Made by a program: the position numbers and the translations under genes. Positions 7,452 to 12,417 of a stretch of DNA of 12,417 nt are shown one piece after another. The first letter of the stretch is position 1. Every line of letters starts with the position of its first letter. Origin of the DNA: JBLKSS01 sp047607725 (GTDB taxonomy: Bacteria; Pseudomonadota; Gammaproteobacteria; Enterobacterales; Enterobacteriaceae); assembly GCF_047607725.1 (NCBI RefSeq), contig NZ_JBLKSS010000036.1, positions 1 through 12,417 of the forward strand, given 5' to 3'. The notes beneath the pieces are model-generated. The model made no database searches. It worked only from the letters and a program-made list of their open reading frames with translations, and was not told the DNA's origin.

Positions 7452-7970
7452 GATTAACTCCTTATTTCTACTATTTTTTTCACCCCAGCGTGTGAGGTCC
7501 CCGACGTCCAGATCAAAAAGATCCAGCGCGCGAGCTACGCTGTGATGAACGATGTCATCAACCGATTGGGGTTGTTGATAAAAGGCGGGAACGGGGGGAT
7601 AAATAATCCCGCCCATTTCGCTCACCAGATGCATATTTCTAATCTGTGTCAGATTAAGCGGTGTCTCACGCACCATTAGCCCCAGGCGCCGGCGCTCTTT
7701 TAGAATAACGTCCGCCGCCCGGGTTAACAAATTGCCGGCTAACCCGTGGGCAATGGCGGCGCCGAGATGATTAATGCTATGCACCTCATCGGCCAGGGCG
7801 ATCACCTGGTCCCTCTGCCAGTGGGTTTCCATGGCGCGGGTGACTTCCGCCCCTTTGGTCACCACCAAATGCACTTCGATATCTTGGTCGCGCAGCAGCG
7901 TTAGCGCTTTCATGCCGTACTGAAAACCGGATGCGCCGCTGATACCCACGATAATGCGCCTTTTGCCCAC
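7377..7970 (-). pseudogene. UbiX-type flavin prenyltransferase, internally deleted and fused to DUF554 N-terminus
   Basis: UbiX/Pad1/LpdB-type enzymes prenylate FMN with dimethylallyl phosphate to make the cofactor of UbiD decarboxylases. Start GTG (7968-7970) lies 11 nt after the ubiD-like stop. Conserved parts are RIIVGISGASGFQYG (5-19), NLLTRAADVILKERRRLGLM and VRETPLNLTQIRNM, and PPVPAFYQQPQSVDDIVHHS. Between HLGAAIA and HGLAGN (about 7748-7758) some 25 residues that carry the SGSF and PCS-type FMN/substrate motif in all relatives are gone, in frame. The natural end (RWGEKK stop) is lost because an A tract at 7474-7480 has seven As. Eight would give GAA AAA AAA TAG. The frame instead runs through the DUF554 ribosome site into its first 21 residues, stopping at 7377. 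The 197-residue total mimics a normal UbiX length, but the protein cannot be functional. Confidence 0.85.
7458..7463 (-). promoter_or_regulatory. Shine-Dalgarno AAGGAG of the DUF554 gene
   Basis: Minus-strand AAGGAG, 6 nt before the ATG at 7451. It shows that the DUF554 gene began independently here, so the present read-through from the ubiX-like frame into this gene is secondary. Confidence 0.65.
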
Positions 7971-9138
7971 AGCCGTCTCTCTTATGCAAAATCCGGCAGA
8001 AAACGTTTCACATCAACCCGTTTGAACTTGGAACGTTCAAACTGCGCCTTGAGGTGCCAGGGGACGGTACAGTCGAAAATCGTCTTGCACGTCATCCCTT
8101 GCTGCAAAATGCTCGGGCTGTAGGCCGGCATTTGCGATGGATCGAGCGGATGGCAGCGCACGCCGGGAATGAAAAGGGTATCCACGTCACCCTGATAACG
8201 CGTCTGCATCGCCCAAAGAATGTCGTCAGTGTCAAAAATGTTGACATCCTCATCCACCACAATCACCTGCTTGAGTTCCGAGAATGCGGCAAAGGCAATA
8301 AGCTCGGCCTGCCGCTGGCGGCCTTCATCCACCTGCGAGGCTTTACGAAATTGCAGCACCGCCAGTAGCTTACCGCCGCCGGACGTATGCGCGTTCACGT
8401 TCAGGACGCGCCCCGGTATGGCGCGGTCGAGCATATCGAGAATGCTGGCCTCGGTCGGGATGCCCGCCATGCTGACATGCTCGCCGCTGGGTCCGAGCGT
8501 GGTTTGTAAAATCGGCTGACGGCGGTGAGTCACCGCTTTCACTTTAATCACCGGCAGCACGTCTTTGGCCTCGCCGGTGTAACCCGGGAATTCCGGCATG
8601 GCTTTACCGGTATGGGTATTCTGATCCTCACGTACGCGCACATGCGGCAACAGCTCGCCTTCAATAACGATTTCCGTCTGGGTGATGGCGCGTTCATCAA
8701 TGGTCAGGCACTGCGCCAGCTCTACCGGTTTACCCCGTGCAGCGCGCCGGCAATACCGAGTTCGTTAAAGCCCAGCGGCGTGGTGGGCGGCTCGAAGCAG
8801 GCGGCGATTTCAATCGCCGGATCGACGCCGATGCTAATAGAAATCGGCAACGCCTTCCCCGCCTTTTCCGCTTTTTCGCGGAAAGCATCAATATGACGGC
8901 AGGGCGTCAGCCACATCGACAGTTCATCCCGGCTCTGGATACACAACCGGTGGATGGTGATATCCGATTCGCGCGTGTCGTGATCCGAGGCATAGCACAT
9001 GCCCATAGTGAAATAAGGGCCGGCATCCTCTTTCGTATTGGTAGGCGCAGGCAGTAACGTACGCAAATCAAAGGCCGGATCATCGGCGTAATGAACGACT
9101 TCCTGACAAACCGGCGCAGTTGAGGCCAGCACCGGCGC

Positions 9139-9323
9139 GATGGCACGATGGCACGATGGCACGATGGCACGATGGCACGATGGCACGATGGCACGATGGC
9201 NNNNNNNANNNCNNGATGGCACGATGGCACGATGGCACGATGGCACGATGGCACGATGGCACGATGGCACGATGGCACGATGGCACGATGGCACGATGGC
9301 AACGATGGCACGATGGCACGATG
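9139..9323. repeat. Octamer tandem array (GATGGCAC)n inside the ubiD-like gene
   Basis: Units of GATGGCAC start at 9139 and repeat every 8 nt: seven perfect copies and a partial one to 9200, an unresolved stretch, ten perfect copies from 9215, one 9-nt copy with an extra A at 9301 or 9302, then two more copies (9304, 9312) and the half unit GATG. The minus strand reads GTGCCATC. No spacers or sequence variants occur apart from the inserted A. The array lies between codons for LLRDSVHRAI and APVLAST of the decarboxylase, and the flanking coding sequence itself supplies one and a half units. Confidence 0.97.
9201..9214. other. Unresolved bases within the array
   Basis: Twelve Ns with A at 9208 and C at 9212. 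The array to the left and to the right are out of phase by 4 nt across this stretch, so the true copy number is unknown. The two called bases fit the phase of the right half. Confidence 0.95.
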
Positions 9324-9679
9324 AACCGAGTCACGCAGCAAAAAGCCCAGCTTTTCCGGCGCACAATCGAGCAAATGGCCGACGCGTTCGCGGGTGGACA
9401 TCAGACCGGTCACCACGCGCACCTCGGGAAAACCTTTAATCTTGTTGAACATCATGGCCGGCCCCTTACGGGTCGGACGTTCGCAGGTCCCCCCGCCCCG
9501 ACATAACGATAAACACCGGACAATTCAGCGTGGGGATCGACTTCGGTATCGGTGCTGACAAATTCACCGTCTATTTTTTCTAGTAATTCGATGGCTGAGC
9601 GTAAATCATAGGGGACCGTTTCTTTGTGATTTGATATATTCCATCCGGCGAATAATGCGAAATGCAATAATTGGCAAAA

Positions 9680-9707
9680 CTATAACGCCAATAAAAGGAA
9701 GGGAAAA
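9680..9707 (-). promoter_or_regulatory. Possible promoter of the ubiD-like operon
   Basis: Minus-strand -10 TTATAG (9680-9685) with a poor -35 TTTTCC (9702-9707) at 16 bp, as expected for an activator-dependent promoter. The predicted start is near 9672, just before the first possible start codons of the ubiD-like gene. Confidence 0.3.
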
Positions 9708-9726
9708 CTACCGTTTATATTTCCCA

Positions 9727-9747
9727 CCTAAACCTTTTTGGTTTAGG
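9727..9747. promoter_or_regulatory. Perfect 8-5-8 palindrome, candidate LysR-binding site
   Basis: CCTAAACC (9727-9734), five T, GGTTTAGG (9740-9747). There is no U tract on either side, so it is not an ordinary terminator. Its centre (9737) is about 65 bp upstream of the predicted start of the ubiD-like transcript, the usual place of the recognition site for LysR activators. It could also be the end of the padR transcript. Confidence 0.45.
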
Positions 9748-9822
9748 GGAGTAATTAACCGCACTCATTTAAGCCGAAAAATACAACACCGGGAAAAGGA
9801 ATTAACATTAACTCCTTACATA

Positions 9823-10365
9823 TCAACTGCGTTTTATTTTTTTGGCGGCTTCATCCAACGCATCTATTATGGCATGCAGAGCTGACGTGGAGATATTGGC
9901 TTGTGAAAGGCGCGTATTAAGCGCGGATTTCATATTATGAATTGCCCGTTCAACTTCAGGAAGGCGGCGATTATTGACCAGAGTTGTTAATGATGTTAAA
10001 CGATTTATAATATTCGTTACGCGCTCCTGGTTTTCCTGTAGCAAAATAGTGCCTTTTCGGGCGGCCACATAAGCTTTACGTTTATCACCCACATCCTGCA
10101 CGCGAATACAGCCCGTTTCTTCGAGCAACGTCAGATTAGGGTAAATAATGCCGGGGCTCGGGGTATATTCGCCTTTGGAAAGATCCTCGATGGCTTTGAT
10201 AAGTTCATAACCGTGGGCGGGCCCCTGGGCGAGAAAATGCAGGATCAGTAGCCGCATTTCGCTGGCGGCCAGCATCTTTTCCCGCCGTTTTCGGCGCACG
10301 CTGGCGCACGTGGCACGGCGCTCGTTGTCGGGGATCAGCGGGGAAGCGCTGTGATCGGGTTTCAT
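9823..10365 (-). CDS. yqjI: PadR-family regulator, YqjI-like
   Basis: Transcriptional repressor with a PadR winged-helix domain at about 35-110: SEMRLLILHFLAQGPAHGYE, LIKAIEDLSKGEYTPSPGII, then YPNLTLLEETGCI. A C-terminal dimerisation part follows (ERVTNIINRLTSL, RAIHNMKSALNTRLSQANIS). In E. coli, YqjI is a nickel-responsive repressor of itself and of the ferric reductase gene yqjH, and a yqjH-like gene lies 97 nt upstream here. That, with the GEYTPSPGIIYP and C-terminal resemblance, supports the name. Unlike E. coli YqjI (about 207 residues), this 180-residue protein has no His/Cys-rich N-terminus, only MKPDHSASPLIPDNE before the basic RRKRREK, so metal sensing is probably lost or different. 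The gene is open from ATG 10365 to TGA 9823, with a weak ribosome site. A PadR regulator of the phenolic decarboxylase is the alternative role. Confidence 0.8.
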   Translation of the reverse strand: MKPDHSASPLIPDNERRATCASVRRKRREKMLAASEMRLLILHFLAQGPAHGYELIKAIEDLSKGEYTPSPGIIYPNLTLLEETGCIRVQDVGDKRKAYVAARKGTILLQENQERVTNIINRLTSLTTLVNNRRLPEVERAIHNMKSALNTRLSQANISTSALHAIIDALDEAAKKIKRS

Positions 10366-10462
10366 CGCCTGTCCGGGCCTGCCATTAAAGGAGGTTGATA
10401 GTAGTCCGCCGTCCGCTAAAATTCAACACGGGCTGCGGCAGGCTAATGGCGGGGCATTGGGG

Positions 10463-11246
10463 TTACTTTTGATGCCAATAAGCCACCGCGCGCACATAAG
10501 CGTCATCCCGCCGGCGCTGGCCGATGAAATAATCGCTGAGCCGTTTCACCCGCTGCCCTTCCCCCGTCAACCAGATAAAATAGTCCTCATCGGGCAATGC
10601 CAGCGCGTCCAACGTGGCGATAAGCGCGGTGGGATCCTGCGCGCCCGGCAGGTCGCCGTTGCCCAGCCAGGTGACCTGCGCCCCGCCGATATCCCCCAGA
10701 TAGGCCTGGCCTATTGCGGCATCGGTCAGAAGATACAGGCGGATATCGGCGGCCTGTGCCGTTTGCAACCGGCGTTTTAAAGCCGGCAAGCCGGTTTCGT
10801 CACAGACATAAAGCTGGAACGCGTAATCCTCCGCCACCACCAGCGAACCGCGCGGACCGCCCAGCACCAATCTGTCTCCCGGCTGCGCCCGGCTGGCCCA
10901 ATCGCTGGCCACGCCGCCTGGGTGGATATAAAAATCAATCGTTAGACGGTTACTCACGGCGTCAAAATCCAGCGGCGTATAATCCCGAGCCGCCGTCCTG
11001 CCAGACGATCCCCTGTTCAGTGACGGTCGGTAGCCGTAATTCGCCGGTAGCATCCGGGAAAAACACCTTAACATGGTCGTCGAAACCGGGCGAAAGGAAG
11101 CCGGCCAACGCGTCACCGCTGAAAACGATGCGGTAAAAGCGCTGTGCCACCAATGTCTTTTCCACTACTGCAACATGGCGGAAACGCAGCTCATGGCGAA
11201 TGCGCTGCGGCAGTCGGCGGGGGTGATCCTTCTCAATGATAGACAC
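10463..11246 (-). pseudogene. yqjH: NAD(P)H-dependent ferric-siderophore reductase (YqjH/ViuB family), frameshifted
   Basis: A FAD-containing cytoplasmic enzyme that releases iron from ferric siderophores by reduction. The N-terminal FAD domain (RIRHELRFRHVAVVEK, FSGDALAGFLSPGFDDHVKV, FFPD, PTVTEQGIVWQDG) is in the frame of GTG 11246. The rest (ARDYTPLDFDAVSNRLTIDF, IHPGGVASDWA, AQPGDRLVLGGPRGSLVV, DEDYFIWLTGEGQRVKRL, AVAYWHQK) is in another frame. The change lies near 10995-11003, just before the FAD-binding RDYTPL motif. One lesion only is seen, and the repaired length (about 260 residues) matches E. coli YqjH (254). The start is GTG 11246 because AAAGGAG lies 7 nt upstream. It is followed in the same direction by yqjI, whereas in E. 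coli the two genes diverge. Confidence 0.85.
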
Positions 11247-11253
11247 GCTTGTA

Positions 11254-11260
11254 CTCCTTT
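11254..11260 (-). promoter_or_regulatory. Shine-Dalgarno AAAGGAG deciding the GTG start of the yqjH-like gene
   Basis: Minus-strand AAAGGAG, 7 nt before GTG (11244-11246). The codons upstream in the same frame are not conserved in YqjH. Confidence 0.6.
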
Positions 11261-11387
11261 TTTCCCCGCGGCGGGGGATAGTAAGCATTACGCCGCCCGT
11301 CACCGCCCGCGGCGGAGTAGGGATAGCAACATTTTGTTCTTCAGGGCGGCCAAACCGCCGCCGCGCACCCGGATAGCCTCCATTGAA

Positions 11388-11415
11388 AATATATCTATGA
11401 TATATCTTAATGCAA
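11388..11415 (-). promoter_or_regulatory. yqjH promoter with embedded 7-3-7 operator
   Basis: Minus-strand -35 TTGCAT (11410-11415) and -10 TATATT (11388-11393), spacer 16. The perfect inverted repeat ATATATC-TAT-GATATAT (11389-11405) fills the spacer and the -10, a typical repressor position. PadR-family operators, and the E. coli yqjI-yqjH control region as I recall it, have AT-rich dyads of this kind, so YqjI is the likely ligand. The leader to the GTG is about 130 nt. Confidence 0.55.
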
Positions 11416-11465
11416 GAGCATTTCATGCGGTGCCGGACGTTCAACGAAAGACCGGGCGGCTACGT

Positions 11466-11486
11466 CGCTGCATTCGCAACGCAGCG
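11466..11486. terminator. GC-rich hairpin after kdpE
   Basis: CGCTGC (11466-11471), 9-nt loop, GCAGCG (11481-11486), 24 nt beyond the kdpE stop. No T tract follows on the minus strand, so a terminator role is only possible. Confidence 0.3.
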
Positions 11487-11509
11487 GTCTACGGACACGC
11501 TGACGGCGG

Positions 11510-12169
11510 TTAGACGAAGCAGTACCCCACCGTGTTTTCGGTAATAAAATGCCGCGGCTGGGCGGGATCGGCTTCCAATTTGTGACGCAAATGCCCCATA
11601 TAGATACGCAGATATTGGCTATTGTCCGCCGGCGGGCCCCAGACCTGCCGCAGGATATGCGCCTGTGTCAGCACCTTACCGGGGTTGCTCACCAACAGGG
11701 CGAGTAGCCTGAATTCCGGCGGCGTGAGATGCAGATCGTTGCCGGCGCGCGTCACGGTATGGGCGCTGAGATTGACCATCACATCGTCAAAGGTTATCAC
11801 CTGTTCGCGCGCATTTTCGCCTCTGCGCAGCGCCACCCGCACCCGGGCCTGTAGCTCCCCCATGCCGAATGGCTTACACAAAAAATCATCGACCCCCGCA
11901 TCCAGCGCCTAGATTTTGTCGTCTTCGCCCACGCGCGCGGACAGGACAATGACGGGTTTATCGCTCCATTGGCAGAATTCACGGATAAAGGTCACACCGT
12001 CGGGCAACCCCAGATCCAAAATCACCAAATCCGGCTGGCGCGCCGCGACGGTGCTTAACCCGCGGGCCAAGGTTTCCGCCTCGAAGACCTTGATGTCGTC
12101 GCTCTCAAGCTACGCGCGTAAAAACCGGCAAATATGTTTTTCGTCGTCGATGATAAGTAAAGTTTTTAC
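11510..12169 (-). pseudogene. kdpE: KdpE, potassium-responsive response regulator, broken
   Basis: OmpR-type response regulator that, with sensor KdpD, activates the high-affinity K+ pump kdpFABC. Read from 12169, the receiver domain shows LLIIDDEKHICRFLRA, AETLARGL, DLVILDLGLPDG with the phosphoacceptor Asp52, and KPVIVLSAR. The DNA-binding domain shows CKPFGMGELQARVRVALRRG, LHLTPPEFRLLALLVSNPGK, QVWGP and YLRIYMGHLRHKLEADPAQP with HFITENTVGY. Lesions are TAG at codon 20 (12110-12112), TAG at 11909-11911 (KI-stop-ALDAG), loss of two residues after LPDG, and a start codon that is now GTA (12167-12169). The 5' end overlaps the kdpD stop as in E. coli. An internal start near 11881 would give only the DNA-binding half. 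Confidence 0.9.
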
Positions 12170-12280
12170 GCGTCCTCCTGTAAAGGTTCCTCCAGCGCGG
12201 GAGCGGGCGGCAGGGGAAGAATAATCGTAAAACAGGCACCGCCCGAGGGACGATTCACCGCATAAATTTCGCCATGATGC
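12166..12280 (-). pseudogene. kdpD: KdpD C-terminal fragment, cut by an insertion
   Basis: The last 38 or so codons of the KdpD sensor kinase: HHGEIYAVNRPSGGACFTII, then LPLPPAPALEEPLQEDA and TAA (12166-12168). This is the end of the HATPase domain (the G2-like region and final strand; E. coli has HGGTITAFNRPEGGACF). Upstream of about 12280 homology stops and IS-like sequence begins, so the kinase is cut off from its sensor and most of its catalytic domain. Confidence 0.8.
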
Positions 12281-12417
12281 AGATTCCGACGTATCCGATC
12301 ATCTGTTCCGGCGACATCCGATCAGTTATTCCGATATTTTCCGATCACCCATTCCAGTGATATTCGATCACGTGTTCGCTCATCTTCTGACTCAGTTTTA
12401 GTCTATTTTTCCTGTGC
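12281..12417. mobile_element. Terminus of an insertion sequence, probably IS21 family
   Basis: Four CGATCA motifs start at 12296, 12319, 12342 and 12365, exactly 23 bp apart, most as TCCGATCA followed by TTCC 10 nt into the unit. Multiple terminal repeats with such motifs are typical of IS21-family ends, which bind the transposase. The element interrupts kdpD. The tip may be the TG at 12278-12279 (IS21 ends are TG...CA), but I cannot fix it, because the other end and any target duplication lie outside the window. No transposase sequence is reached before 12417. Confidence 0.6.

Larger units (their letters stand above)
7982..9667 (-). pseudogene. UbiD-family hydroxyarene decarboxylase (LpdC-like), broken by an octamer array
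   Basis: A prenyl-FMN-dependent (de)carboxylase closest, by memory, to gallate/protocatechuate decarboxylase LpdC. Segments, from the N-terminus, are YDLRSAIELLEKIDGEFV with AELSGVYRYVGAGG; AMMFNKIKGFPEVRVVTGLM; LLRDSVHRAI, interrupted; APVLASTAPVCQEVVHYADD; LLPAPTNTKEDAGPYFTMGM; DITIHRLC; IGVDPAIEIAACFEPPTTPL; HVRVREDQNTHTGKAMPEFP; VDEDVNIFDTDDILWAM; and GVRCHPLDPSQ to LPDFA. Lesions are a frameshift at a G6 tract (9489-9494), the GATGGCAC array (9139-9323), and a shift at GGGG (8733-8736). The start is unclear: TTG at 9667 is in frame, and ATG at 9644 is out of frame by one base at a CCCC run. Without the array it is about 500 residues, close to the family length (about 490). Substrate specificity is inferred. 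Confidence 0.85.

Noticed and set aside
9139..9323. The regular array as a CRISPR
   Set aside because: The units are contiguous 8-mers with no spacers and no cas genes are nearby.
9080..9506. Open frames on both strands through the octamer array as repeat-protein genes
   Set aside because: They exist only because the octamer lacks stops in all frames. Their flanks on the minus strand are the ubiD-like gene, and the plus-strand flanks have no homology.
9727..9747. The palindrome as a strong rho-independent terminator
   Set aside because: The stem is only half GC and no run of T follows on either strand, so a regulatory site is more likely, although a weak terminator for padR remains possible.
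9631..9885. An 84-residue plus-strand frame between the decarboxylase and padR genes
   Set aside because: It has no ribosome site or similarity, crosses the palindrome and overlaps the 3' end of padR. It is an AT-rich chance frame.
10386..10394. Strong plus-strand Shine-Dalgarno-like AAAGGAGG
   Set aside because: The next plus-strand codons (GTTGATAG) stop at once and no gene follows on that strand.

Overview
The window looks like a chromosomal piece of a gamma-proteobacterium of the order Enterobacterales that is losing genes quickly. A Sodalis-type insect symbiont is the best guess, by inference only. The reasons are enteric-type homologues (KdpD/KdpE, a YqjH-like reductase, a YqjI-like PadR regulator, an enteric tRNA-Gly), about 50% GC, and many genes that are recognisable over their full length but carry one or two stops, frameshifts or clean internal deletions. 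An insertion-sequence end lies at the right edge.

Positions 1-476 hold no confident gene. From 477 to 5402, plus strand, runs a surface-polysaccharide cluster: gmd (GDP-mannose 4,6-dehydratase, intact), a Wzm-like ABC-2 permease (intact), a short Wzt-like ATPase (intact), a broken Fcl-like sugar epimerase/reductase and a broken glycosyltransferase. The set would make a GDP-6-deoxyhexose, polymerise it and export the lipid-linked chain. The synthesis end is now broken while the exporter is not. The cluster ends against a convergent tRNA-Gly(GCC) at 5479-5553, which has a strong stringent-type promoter and a leader of about 130 nt.

From 9667 down to 5942, minus strand, is a decayed hydroxyarene decarboxylation operon: a UbiD-family decarboxylase of the LpdC (gallate/protocatechuate) type, a UbiX-type prenyl-FMN synthase, a DUF554 (YqgA-like) membrane protein and a LysR regulator. 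The ubiD-like gene is split by an array of about 20 copies of the octamer GATGGCAC, partly unresolved in the assembly. The array appears to have grown from one and a half copies already in the coding sequence. Because the unit is 8 nt, it reads as the same 8-residue peptide in all three frames of a strand and has no stop in any of the six. The ubiX-like gene has lost an internal block and runs into the start of the DUF554 gene through an A7 tract. An 8-5-8 palindrome upstream of the operon is a candidate LysR site.

From 11246 down to 9823, minus strand, a broken yqjH-like ferric-siderophore reductase precedes a yqjI-like PadR regulator that lacks the metal-binding N-terminus of E. coli YqjI. 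A perfect 7-3-7 AT-rich palindrome sits between the -35 and -10 of the predicted yqjH promoter. Last, minus strand, are kdpE (two amber stops and a lost start codon) and the 3' end of kdpD, cut off near 12280 by a probable IS21-family end with four CGATCA motifs at exactly 23-bp spacing.

No wholly new system is evident. The most unusual element is the octamer array. Many of the frameshifts sit in homopolymers, so sequencing error is a live alternative for some of them.
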